This document shows, piece by piece, positions 1 through 5,242 of a DNA stretch of 5,915 bases. Origin of the DNA: Verrucomicrobiia bacterium (GTDB lineage Bacteria > Verrucomicrobiota > Verrucomicrobiia > CAIQCK01); assembly GCA_026417675.1 (NCBI GenBank), contig JAOACV010000192.1:1-5915 (forward strand). Reading direction: 5' to 3'. The position numbers and the translations under genes were made by a program. Numbering within the stretch: position 1 is the first letter of the stretch; every line of letters begins with the position of its first letter. The notes beneath the pieces are model-generated. The model was not told the origin of the DNA and did no database searches. It saw only the letters and a list, made by a program, of their open reading frames with translations.

Positions 1-262
1 GAAGAAAGTCGGTGGGGAATGGAGCTTGGTGTGTCTGGCCTACAATTTGAAGCGGCTGCATCGGCTGGGGGCGTGGGCGAAGCTGGCGCAGGTCGGTTGA
101 AGGGGTGGCGGAGGAGAGTGTTATGCGGGGAATGGTCTGAGCTGCACGCGGCGCTTGGGCAATGGCTGTGCTGAGAGCATTCGGTGGTTGAGGATCTGTC
201 CATCGCTTCAATCATCTGGACCTCCCTCGCCTGTATCTCCAGCTAAGTCCGACAGGCTCTTA
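1..262 (+). mobile_element. 3' end of an insertion sequence (left part outside window)
   Basis: The element is seen as a transposase C-terminus (2-100) followed by about 140 bases without a convincing gene. It appears to end near 262 at the motif AAGTCCGACAGGCTCTTAG (245-263), which on the other strand reads as a typical IS tip beginning TAAGAGCCTGTCGG. The minus-strand hydrolase remnant stops exactly in this tip, which supports 262 as the boundary. The left inverted repeat is not visible, so neither the repeat pairing nor a target duplication can be confirmed. The family (IS4/IS5/IS1182-like DDE) is inferred from the short transposase tail only. Confidence 0.5.
2..100 (+). CDS. DDE transposase, C-terminal fragment (5' end outside window)
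   Basis: An open frame enters from the left edge and ends at TGA 98-100, giving 32 residues. The segment GEWSLVCLAYNLKRLHRLGA resembles the conserved end of IS4/IS5/IS1182-type DDE transposases, where a G-E-W-x-L-x-C-x-A-x-N-L-x-R-L helix follows the last catalytic Glu. That helix belongs to the RNase H-like fold that cuts and joins transposon ends. No catalytic residue lies in the visible part, so activity cannot be judged. The gene is cut by the window edge and is not obviously broken. The call rests on a short but characteristic motif; the exact IS family is uncertain. Confidence 0.6.
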   Translation, partial: KKVGGEWSLVCLAYNLKRLHRLGAWAKLAQVG

Positions 263-263
263 G
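243..263. repeat. Candidate right terminal repeat of the insertion sequence
   Basis: The sequence is CTAAG, then TCCGACAGGCT, then CTTAG, so the outer five bases are themselves inverted. GTCCGACAGGCTCTTAG resembles tips commonly seen in DDE-type insertion sequences. It lies 142 bases after the transposase stop. The partner repeat would be outside the window. Confidence 0.4.
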
Positions 264-442
264 CCGCGCTGCGTGGCTTTACTGACGTTGCCAGCAGCCT
301 TCATCTTCTCCTGAAACTTCAGCGACTGCTCGAACGGCACCTTCTCGTCCTTCGTGCCGCCGGCCATGGCAAACTCGATCTCGGTTTTCGATTCAGCCCG
401 CGCAGCGACCGCGAGCAACAGCAGAGACAGTAGGTAGCGCAT
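260..442 (-). pseudogene. Remnant of a secreted alpha/beta-hydrolase (esterase-like), internally deleted and cut by an IS
   Basis: The start at 442 gives a textbook signal peptide, MRYLLSLLLLAVAARA, with a likely cut after ARA (residue 16). An upstream in-frame ATG at 472 would only add a non-signal extension. After the signal, KTEIEFAMAGG looks like the first strand of secreted dienelactone-hydrolase/BD-FAE-type esterases. It runs straight into GTKDEKVPFEQSLKFQEKMK, which resembles the G-T-x-D-x-x-V-P-F-x-Q-S segment around the catalytic Asp near the C-terminus of that fold. About 200 residues that should lie between, including the Ser nucleophile, are absent, and so is the final His region. 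The frame then reads through a short unrelated tail and stops at TAA (plus 260-262) in the IS tip. The likely history is an internal deletion plus an IS insertion. Alternatively it is an unrelated short secreted protein. Confidence 0.5.
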
Positions 443-533
443 GGACGGTAGCTTGCGGGAAACGCCGTTCACGGTAAATGAATTTAGGCAAACAGCGGAC
501 CGGGAGAGACAGTCTCGTCGGCAACGCGTGACC

Positions 534-563
534 TTGTCGTGGCCGAGACAATGGTGCTAGAGT
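534..563 (+). promoter_or_regulatory. Candidate -35/-10 promoter of the metalloprotease gene (leaderless)
   Basis: TTGTCG (534-539) and TAGAGT (558-563) are separated by 18 bases. The -10 box ends only 7 bases before the ATG at 571, so transcription should start at or next to the start codon. No Shine-Dalgarno sequence is present. The same layout precedes holA (1504-1532). Confidence 0.5.
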
Positions 564-570
564 CCGCGCC

Positions 571-1494
571 ATGAACTTACGGATTGTTTGCGCGGGTTTC
601 GCCCTCGCGCTGGCGGTCGGCGCGGCACCAAGCCAGACGATTGAGCAATTGCAGCAACGGCTGGGCGCGGGCGCTTCAAGCCCGGGACTGCCGATGCGCG
701 GGGCGGACATCCCGCTGGTGGAGAAGCCTTGGGAGAAGATCAGCGACCAACAGTTGTTCGACCACGGCAAGGTCGCGCTGGGCTATGACCCCAAGGCGTG
801 GAAGCACGCCGAGACCGACCATTTCGTCGTGCACTACCGCAGGATGACCGACGCGAAAAAGGTGGTGCGGCAGGCGGAGTTCTACTACCAGCAGATCAAG
901 AGCGACCTCCAGGTCACGCAAGACCGGTTCGACCGCAAGAACCACATCTTCGTCTTCGAGAAGGCGCCGGAATGGCAGCAGTTCCTCAGCGATGCGAGGA
1001 TCAACGCGTGGGCGGCGGGCGTGGCCAGCCGCAGCGAGCTGTTTTTCCTGAGCCGGCAGCACGACGATTTTGCCGCCGGCACGCTGGCGCATGAGATCAC
1101 GCATTGCATCTTCTACCGGTTCGTCGGCAAACCCATCCCGCTCTGGCTCAACGAGGGGTTCGCGGAGTTTGAGAGCGGCAACGCCTACGCGAAGTTCAAG
1201 GGAATCGGCGGCGGCAAGCGCGGCAGCGGCAAACAGGGCGCGGCCAACTTCCCCCTGAGGAAGCTGCTGGAAGCCAGGGTGTATCCGGAGGACAAGGAGC
1301 AGATTCAGGAGTTCTACCGGACCAGCGAGCGGCTCGTGCGGTTTCTGCTGACCAAATTGGATCGCAAACAGTTTGTGCCACTGGCCATGAAACTCGCCGA
1401 CGGCGCGAGCCTGGAAACTGCCGTGATGGAGATCTATCCCGGCAAGTTCAAGAGCTTCGACGAGTTCGTCGAACGGTATCAGAAGTTCGATTAA
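571..1494 (+). CDS. Secreted gluzincin-like zinc metalloprotease (peptidase MA / DUF1570-like)
   Basis: The protein has 307 residues. Residues 1-20 form a signal peptide (basic start, hydrophobic core, AxA-like end), so the product is exported. The zinc motif HEITH lies at 174-178; the two His would bind zinc and Glu175 would be the general base. WLNEGFAEF follows at 192-200, and Glu195 is the probable third ligand, as in gluzincins such as the M1 group and the DUF1570/peptidase MA-like proteins. Residues 83-90 (DHFVVHYR) match the strand with which this family often begins. A Gly/Lys-rich stretch at 211-222 is an unusual insertion after the ligand helix. The substrate is unknown. The ATG at 571 is preferred because the signal peptide begins there and a promoter abuts it. 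No terminator separates it from holA, 47 bases downstream, which has its own promoter candidate. Confidence 0.75.
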   Translation: MNLRIVCAGFALALAVGAAPSQTIEQLQQRLGAGASSPGLPMRGADIPLVEKPWEKISDQQLFDHGKVALGYDPKAWKHAETDHFVVHYRRMTDAKKVVRQAEFYYQQIKSDLQVTQDRFDRKNHIFVFEKAPEWQQFLSDARINAWAAGVASRSELFFLSRQHDDFAAGTLAHEITHCIFYRFVGKPIPLWLNEGFAEFESGNAYAKFKGIGGGKRGSGKQGAANFPLRKLLEARVYPEDKEQIQEFYRTSERLVRFLLTKLDRKQFVPLAMKLADGASLETAVMEIYPGKFKSFDEFVERYQKFD

Positions 1495-1503
1495 CCACGG
1501 CGC

Positions 1504-1532
1504 TTGTCCCCGCGCGACGGCTTTGCTAGTGT
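1504..1532 (+). promoter_or_regulatory. Candidate -35/-10 promoter of holA (leaderless)
   Basis: TTGTCC (1504-1509) and TAGTGT (1527-1532) are separated by 17 bases, and the -10 box ends 9 bases before the ATG at 1542. The predicted transcript would start within a base or two of the ATG, and no ribosome-binding site is seen. The core TGCTAG(A/T)GT is the same as before the metalloprotease gene. Confidence 0.5.
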
Positions 1533-1541
1533 CGCGGTCCC

Positions 1542-2657
1542 ATGCCAGCCAAGAGCCCCAAGAGCCTCTACCTCGTCTGCGGCAGTGAGGAGTATTTGGT
1601 GAAGGAAAACGCCCGCCGCCTGGCGAAGTCGCTCGCGCCTAAGGGCGGCGCGGAGTTCGCCGTCGAGATCGTGGACGGCGCGGCCAACAACGCCGACGAA
1701 GCCGGCAAGGCGGTCTTCCGCGTTTTGGAAGCGATCAACACCCTTGGATTCTTCTCCGCCGAGAAGCTCATTTGGATGAAGGACGTGAGTTTTCTCGGCA
1801 CAGAGAAACTCTGGCAGTCCGACGCGCTTGCCGAAGCGCTCGCGCCACTGACCGACGCGCTCAAGGCCGGCCTGCCCGCCGGCGTCACGCTGCTGGTCAG
1901 CACGGGTGAGGTGGACAAGCGCCGCGCGTTTTACAAGGCGTGCGAAAAGAACGGTGAGGTGCTGGAATTCAACCGGATTGACACCACCAAGGACCGCGGC
2001 TGGCAGGACAAGGTGAGCGATTTCATCGCCGCGCGCGCCAGGGCGCTCGGCAAGACTGTAAGCGACGACGGAGTGACGCAGCTCATGGAGTTGAACGGTG
2101 CCAACTTCCGGCAGATCGAGATCGAACTGGAGAAAATCGCCGCCTACGTCGGCGAGCGCGGCGCCATCGAGGCCGACGACGTGCGCGCCGTCGGCTGCGC
2201 CTCGCGCGAGGCCATCGCGTGGGACCTGCCCGACGCGATGGGCGAACGCAACCTGGGCCGCGCGCTGGGCATTTTGGATCGGCTGTTGTTCCAAGGCGAG
2301 GAGGTTGTCGGCCTGCTGTTCGCGCTGGCCGCGCGTGTGCGTCAGTTGCTCATTCTGCGGGAACTGATGGACCGCAGGGCGCTGCGGCCCGGGGATTACG
2401 GGTCCGTTCAAAGCCAGCTCAACCGTCTTCCCGCGAGCATCGCCAACGAGTTGCCCGGCGACAAGAAGTTGAACCCGCTGCTTCAGCACCCGTTCGTCGT
2501 TTTCAAGACGCTGGCGCAAGCCGCAAACTACTCGCGCCCGCAACTGATCCTCGCCATGCAGCGGCTGCTGGACGCCAATCAACTCATCGTTACGGGCGCG
2601 GTGCCCGACCGGATCGCACTGGAGAAGGCGCTGGCGCAGATCATCACAACGTCATGA
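1542..2657 (+). CDS. holA: DNA polymerase III, delta subunit
   Basis: The protein has 371 residues, slightly longer than the usual 330-350. Delta is the clamp-loader subunit that opens the beta sliding clamp in the DnaX complex and acts in the cytoplasm at the replication fork. The N-terminus SLYLVCGSEEYLVKE (8-22) matches the HolA opening strand and helix (Y-L-x-x-G-x-E-x-x-L). LGFFSAEKLIWMKD (68-81) corresponds to the clamp-binding region and strand. TLLVSTGEVDKRRAFYKACE (116-135) is the typical L-V-x-x-x-x-x-D-x-R-x-x-x-x-K step. GANFRQIEIELEKIAAYVG (186-204) is the G-x-D-x-R-x-x-x-N-E-L-E-K-L-like helix of domain II. The helical collar domain occupies roughly 225-370. As expected for delta, there is no Walker A motif. 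The TGA overlaps the next ATG in ATGA, suggesting translational coupling. Confidence 0.9.
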   Translation: MPAKSPKSLYLVCGSEEYLVKENARRLAKSLAPKGGAEFAVEIVDGAANNADEAGKAVFRVLEAINTLGFFSAEKLIWMKDVSFLGTEKLWQSDALAEALAPLTDALKAGLPAGVTLLVSTGEVDKRRAFYKACEKNGEVLEFNRIDTTKDRGWQDKVSDFIAARARALGKTVSDDGVTQLMELNGANFRQIEIELEKIAAYVGERGAIEADDVRAVGCASREAIAWDLPDAMGERNLGRALGILDRLLFQGEEVVGLLFALAARVRQLLILRELMDRRALRPGDYGSVQSQLNRLPASIANELPGDKKLNPLLQHPFVVFKTLAQAANYSRPQLILAMQRLLDANQLIVTGAVPDRIALEKALAQIITTS

Positions 2658-3541
2658 GACCGCGCGCACCACTCGGCGTCTGGGCAGTCTTGTTGGCGGC
2701 GTCCGCGCTGACGGCCCAAGAGGAAGGCGGTCACATCTGGTCGTTCGACCGCGATCCGCCGGGCCGGCTGCCGCCGCGATTCATAGCCCCAGAGGGCTGG
2801 GCCATCGCCGCCGACGCCAGCGCGCCGACGCGTCCGCAGGTGCTCGCCGCCGAGGCGCCGCCCGCGACCAACAGTTTCGGCTCGGTCTGTCGCATCGAGA
2901 AATTCGAACTCGGCACCGGGCAGCTCTGGGCGCGCCTGAATGTTCAGGCTGGCGCGGCGGGCGTCGTGTTCCGGCTGCGCGCGACCAACAGCTTCGACTG
3001 CCTGACCATCACGCCCGACGGCAGCCGGCTGCAACTGCTGGCCGTGCGCGACGGCGCGCCGCAGGAGCTGGCCGCATGCACGCTCCGAACCACGTTTGGC
3101 CGATGGCACCGCATCGGCGTCGAACTCGACGGACGCAACATCGCCTGCCTGTTCGATGGCGAAGTGCGCTTGAGTGCGCAGGACGATCTGGTCAGCTTCG
3201 GCAAAGGCGGTGTCGGCCTGATCGTCACACCGGGCGGCCGGGCGCAGTTTGACGACGTGAACATTGAGTTTGCGGGCCAGCCCGAGACCACGCTGCGCGC
3301 GGAGCCGGCGCGTCCCGCAGAGGTCGTTATCGAAGTGCTGCTGAACGGCGCCCGGATTTACTTCGGCAAGAACATCGTGACTCTCAACCAATTGATGGAG
3401 CACCTAGCCAAGGGCTTCGATCGGTCTCAGCGGCTGCTATTGCTGCTCGACAAGGACGTGGACTACGAACGCTTCGAGCAGGTCATGAAAGCCGCCGGCA
3501 CGGTCGGATTTGAGAAGATCTCGATCGAGTTGCGAAAGTGA
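2654..3541 (+). CDS. Exported LamG-like protein with an ExbD/TolR-like C-terminal domain
   Basis: The protein has 295 residues. The start at 2654 is chosen because it gives a signal peptide (about residues 1-21, ending LTAQ) and overlaps the holA stop in ATGA. Residues 28-206 resemble a concanavalin/LamG-type beta-sandwich of the 3-keto-disaccharide hydrolase (DUF1080) kind. The marks are WSFDRDPPGRLPPRF near the start, GVVFRL at 103-108, WHRIGVELDG at 151-160, VGLI plus FDDVNIEF at 187-206. Residues 222-294 resemble the periplasmic domain of ExbD/TolR: a strand (VVIEVLLNGARIYFG), a helix, then LLLLLDKDVDYERFEQVM and FEKISIEL, matching the ExbD pattern D-K-x-V-x-Y-x-x-x-x-x-V-M-x-x-x-x-x-x-x-x-x-x-K-I. 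The usual ExbD transmembrane helix is absent unless the signal sequence acts as an anchor. The role is unknown; carbohydrate binding and peptidoglycan or envelope association are possibilities. Confidence 0.65.
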   Translation: MRPRAPLGVWAVLLAASALTAQEEGGHIWSFDRDPPGRLPPRFIAPEGWAIAADASAPTRPQVLAAEAPPATNSFGSVCRIEKFELGTGQLWARLNVQAGAAGVVFRLRATNSFDCLTITPDGSRLQLLAVRDGAPQELAACTLRTTFGRWHRIGVELDGRNIACLFDGEVRLSAQDDLVSFGKGGVGLIVTPGGRAQFDDVNIEFAGQPETTLRAEPARPAEVVIEVLLNGARIYFGKNIVTLNQLMEHLAKGFDRSQRLLLLLDKDVDYERFEQVMKAAGTVGFEKISIELRK

Positions 3542-3820
3542 AACGCGAAGAATGAAGAGTGACACGGGATTCGCGATTCGAGGCACGCACGAAATTCAAA
3601 CCCTGCTGTCGGAGCCCGTGCCGGCGGGCGCGGCAGGTAGAGCTTCACCTCCCGTCGGGCCGTCGCAGCAGGGCGTAAGCACGAACGGAAACTGTTCAGT
3701 GCTTTGGGCGTTTTACTGCTTGCCCCAATGCACAAAGACTGGACGGCCCTGACGAGTTTGTCCGGCCGACGGCGGGAGCGACATTTTCGGCCAACCATTC
3801 AGCGCTGTTTTTAGCGCGAC

Positions 3821-3848
3821 TTGCATTCCCGCGCGGCAGAGGTAGTGT
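3821..3848 (+). promoter_or_regulatory. Weak -35/-10 promoter candidate for the tadE-flp operon
   Basis: TTGCAT (3821-3826) and TAGTGT (3843-3848) are 16 bases apart. The -10 is the same hexamer as the holA candidate. It would give a 5' leader of about 95 bases before the ATG at 3952. The spacing is slightly short, and sigma-54 control cannot be excluded. Confidence 0.3.
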
Positions 3849-3936
3849 TCACCGTCTGTCTAGCATAGCAACTGCTGTGAAGAGAAATGACGTTTCTATC
3901 GTCAAGATTTCGTTACATATGTCGGAAGCGGTATCG

Positions 3937-3942
3937 AAAGGA
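3937..3942 (+). promoter_or_regulatory. Ribosome-binding site that sets the tadE start
   Basis: AAAGGA lies 9 bases before the ATG at 3952. The upstream in-frame ATGs at 3877 and 3919 have no such site and would add a non-hydrophobic extension before the prepilin leader, so 3952 is preferred. Confidence 0.6.
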
Positions 3943-3951
3943 CTTGGACCT

Positions 3952-4392
3952 ATGCAAACAGTAACGCAGCGACGCAAATACTTGGTCAGGCGAGGCCAGG
4001 CGCTGGTGGAGTTCGCCATCGGCCTGACCGTCCTGCTCCTGTTGGTGTTTGGCGTGGTGGACTTGGGCCGCGCCGTGTTCGCCTACAACAGTATTGCGCA
4101 CTGCGCGCGCGAAGGGACTCGCTACGCTATCGTTCACGGTTCTCAAAGCACCGCGCCTGTGGGACCGGCTGCGAACGACCCCACTTTGGAAAGTTGGGTC
4201 CGAAGGTTTGCCACCGGCTTGCAGGCGGCGCGGCTGACGGTAACCTCCACGTGGCGGAACGCGTCGGGCGTGGCAAGCAATGATCCGGGTTCCATCGTGA
4301 CGGTGGTGGTCGGCTACAATTTCCAGCCAGCCACGTTGTTCTTTCTGCCGCTCTCACTGCGGAGTCAATCATCCGGGATGATTGTGAACTGA
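3952..4392 (+). CDS. tadE: TadE-like pseudopilin
   Basis: The protein has 146 residues. It has a short basic leader (RRKYLVRR, 7-14) followed by RGQALVEFAIG at 14-24 and a hydrophobic helix to about residue 36. This is the TadE/TadG-type prepilin signature: cleavage after Gly15, mature Gln1, Glu5. GVVDLGRAVFAYNSIAHCAREGTRYA (34-59) is the core of the TadE-like domain (V-D-x-G-R-x-x-x-x-x-N-x-x-x-x-A-A-R-x-G-x-R-Y-A). The rest, to about 146, is the periplasmic part. TadE is a minor pseudopilin of the Flp/Tad pilus, needed for assembly in species where it has been tested. Nine bases separate its stop from the flp1 start, so the two are probably one operon. TadF and TadG are not next to it in the window. 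Confidence 0.85.
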   Translation: MQTVTQRRKYLVRRGQALVEFAIGLTVLLLLVFGVVDLGRAVFAYNSIAHCAREGTRYAIVHGSQSTAPVGPAANDPTLESWVRRFATGLQAARLTVTSTWRNASGVASNDPGSIVTVVVGYNFQPATLFFLPLSLRSQSSGMIVN

Positions 4393-4401
4393 CGTGCTCC
4401 T

Positions 4402-4602
4402 ATGAACAAGTTTCTGCAAAGTTCGAGAAAGAAAGGCCAGGCGCTGGTCGAATACGGCTTGGTGCTGGCCCTCGTGGCGATTCTTGCGATCGCGGTCGTC
4501 AAGGCCGTGGGCAGCAAAATCGCCAGCTCGTTTGACAACATCCAAAGTCAAATGACGGCGCAGAGCATCACCAGCATCGCGCCAACGGCAGCGAGTCCGT
4601 AA
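4402..4602 (+). CDS. flp: Flp-type prepilin, copy 1
   Basis: The protein has 66 residues. The leader MNKFLQSSRKKG is followed by QALVEYGLVLALVAILAIAV, the Flp pilin core. TadV/CpaA prepilin peptidase is expected to cut after Gly12, leaving Glu at +5 and Tyr at +6 of the mature pilin. A single helix (about 13-37) is followed by KIASSFDNIQSQM and a Ser/Thr/Ala-rich tail ending AASP. The mature subunit of about 54 residues would polymerise into the Flp pilus used in adhesion. It is the most divergent complete copy: IASSF and the SITSIAP tail differ from copies 2 and 3. There is no clear Shine-Dalgarno sequence; the start lies 9 bases after the tadE stop, so coupled translation is likely. Confidence 0.9.
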   Translation: MNKFLQSSRKKGQALVEYGLVLALVAILAIAVVKAVGSKIASSFDNIQSQMTAQSITSIAPTAASP

Positions 4603-4731
4603 CAGGCCTGAAGCAATCCGAAGACATCTTTTTGTCTGCCGCCGGCGAGGGGGTGCGAGAGGCGCATTGGCTGTCGCAGCCGTGAGCCTCACGAAAAAGT
4701 GCCGGCTCGACAATTTTTGCGTTCACGTCTC

Positions 4732-4747
4732 TGGCAGGTCGGCTGCT
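4732..4747 (+). promoter_or_regulatory. Sigma-54-like -24/-12 promoter candidate for flp2
   Basis: TGGCAGGTCGGCTGCT places GG (4733-4734) exactly 12 bases before GC (4745-4746), the spacing required for RpoN. It agrees with the consensus TGGCAC-N5-TTGCW except at the last base of the -24 box and the first T of the -12 box. The predicted start near 4758 is just before the nested stem at 4760-4797. Confidence 0.4.
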
Positions 4748-4759
4748 TGGTGACGCAGG

Positions 4760-4797
4760 GCGCATCCCGACGCCGGGCATGTCCCGGCAGGATGCGC
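4760..4797 (+). repeat. Nested stem-loop in the flp2 leader
   Basis: GCGCATCC (4760-4767) pairs with GGATGCGC (4790-4797), and inside it GCCGGG (4772-4777) pairs with CCCGGC (4783-4788) around a 5-base loop. The 14 base pairs are perfect apart from a 4-base/1-base internal bulge. It could be RNA structure at the 5' end of the flp2 transcript or a DNA operator. Confidence 0.6.
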
Positions 4798-4826
4798 GGA
4801 AAGTGACGTAGAGTCGCGAAGAAAAA

Positions 4827-4848
4827 GGCTGTGCAAAAAGACAGCCTA
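4827..4848 (+). repeat. Hairpin upstream of the flp2 ribosome-binding site
   Basis: AGGCTGT (4827-4833) pairs perfectly with ACAGCCT (4842-4848) around the loop GCAAAAAG. It ends 27 bases before the ATG and is followed by an unstructured A-rich leader holding AAGGA (4867-4871). There is no T-run, so it is more likely an mRNA-stabilising or translation-related structure than a terminator. Confidence 0.55.
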
Positions 4849-4875
4849 GAAACCTGGTGAAACGAAAAGGAAAGT

Positions 4876-5067
4876 ATGATCAAGAAGATGAAAAAGTCCG
4901 GCCAGGCGTTGGTAGAATATGCGTTGGTTCTCGCGCTGATCGCGATCGTGGCGATCCTCGTGGTCAAGGCCGTTGGCACTCAGACCTCCAGCACCTTCGA
5001 CAACATCCAGAGCACGATGAGCGCGCAGGGTGTCACGACATCCGCGCCGACGGCAGCCAGCAGTTAG
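4876..5067 (+). CDS. flp: Flp-type prepilin, copy 2
   Basis: The protein has 63 residues. The leader MIKKMKKSG is followed by QALVEYALVLALIAIVAILV. The expected cut is after Gly9, giving a mature pilin of 54 residues with Glu at +5 and Tyr at +6. After the helix come TSSTFDNIQSTMSAQGV and a Thr/Ser/Ala-rich tail ending AASS. AAGGA (4867-4871) is 4 bases before the ATG. The gene appears to be its own transcription unit, with a -24/-12 promoter candidate before it and a terminator at 5097-5121. It is one residue different from copy 3 (Lys4 here, Gln4 there); the DNA differences are concentrated in codons 1-33. Confidence 0.92.
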   Translation: MIKKMKKSGQALVEYALVLALIAIVAILVVKAVGTQTSSTFDNIQSTMSAQGVTTSAPTAASS

Positions 5068-5096
5068 CGGGTTGCGCCGTGTGAGCGACGCCAAAC

Positions 5097-5121
5097 CGTT
5101 CCCGGAGTCCGGGACGTTTTT
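5097..5121 (+). terminator. Rho-independent terminator after flp2
   Basis: CCCGG (5101-5105) pairs with CCGGG (5109-5113) over a 3-base loop, extended by CG(T) with ACG across a one-base bulge, and is followed directly by TTTTT (5117-5121). It begins 30 bases after the flp2 stop. Confidence 0.65.
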
Positions 5122-5151
5122 GTTCAGACGATGGATGAAAACGTCCCGGAC
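5107..5151. repeat. Perfect 14-base inverted repeat sharing a stem with the flp2 terminator
   Basis: GTCCGGGACGTTTT (5107-5120) is the exact reverse complement of AAAACGTCCCGGAC (5138-5151), with 17 bases between. The left arm contains the 3' side of the terminator stem and its T-run, so the two hairpins cannot form at once. Confidence 0.75.
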
Positions 5152-5203
5152 GAAGGGCGAAAAGAAGTGAACTCAACAGCCGCCTTTTACGTCAAACTTG
5201 GCC

Positions 5204-5219
5204 TGGCATGGGCCTTGCC
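5204..5219 (+). promoter_or_regulatory. Sigma-54-like -24/-12 promoter candidate for flp3
   Basis: TGGCATGGGCCTTGCC gives TGGCA and TTGC with GG (5205-5206) exactly 12 bases before GC (5217-5218). It matches the RpoN consensus at all positions except the last base of each box, better than the flp2 site. The predicted start near 5230 would leave a leader of about 240 bases. The same bases also form a hairpin, ATGGGC-CTT-GCCCAT (5208-5222), so part of the match could be coincidence. Confidence 0.45.
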
Positions 5220-5242
5220 CATAAGAACCCATGTGCGGAGAA

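Larger units (their letters stand above)
3542..3951. other. 410-base intergenic region before the Tad genes, no supported gene
   Basis: No frame here on either strand has recognisable protein character, good codon use or a ribosome-binding site. Two hairpins are visible: 3699-3708 with 3724-3733 (10 bases, one mismatch), and GCGCT 3802-3806 with AGCGC 3813-3817 around a T-rich loop. Neither is followed by a T-run, so neither is a convincing terminator. The last 100 bases are less GC-rich than the genes, as expected of a promoter region; a -35/-10 candidate lies at 3821-3848. Confidence 0.5.
4603..4875. other. Intergenic region flp1-flp2, structured, no supported gene
   Basis: The 273 bases hold a two-tier stem at 4659-4690 (GAGGC/GCCTC outside, GGCTG/CAGCC inside), a -24/-12 promoter candidate at 4732-4747, a nested stem at 4760-4797 and a hairpin at 4827-4848 just upstream of the flp2 ribosome-binding site. 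The 4659-4690 stem is followed by an A-run rather than a T-run, so it is not a plus-strand terminator. Confidence 0.5.

Noticed and set aside
676..1104. Long minus-strand open frame across the metalloprotease gene
   Set aside because: It is antisense to a well-supported gene, lacks a start context and has the Leu/Arg/Val-rich makeup of a GC-rich shadow frame.
1491..2582. 363-codon minus-strand frame antisense to holA
   Set aside because: Its length comes from high GC in the codon positions of holA; it has no recognisable domain, and the plus-strand HolA motifs are clear.
2219..2653. N-terminal extension of the LamG/ExbD-like gene into holA
   Set aside because: The frame is open but has no domain, and using it would bury the signal peptide that begins at 2654.
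3705..3720. Sigma-54 site before tadE (TGGG...TGCT with 12-base spacing)
   Set aside because: Only the GG/GC pairs and a few flanking bases match; the -24 box is poor.
3463..3798. Minus-strand frame covering the gap before tadE
   Set aside because: It is Arg/Pro/Ser-rich with no motif or ribosome-binding site and overlaps the end of a real gene.
4740..4860. c-di-GMP (GEMM-I) riboswitch before flp2
   Set aside because: Short pieces such as GACGCAGGGC and GTGACG recall the class, but the GGGCAAACC core, tetraloop and receptor do not line up.
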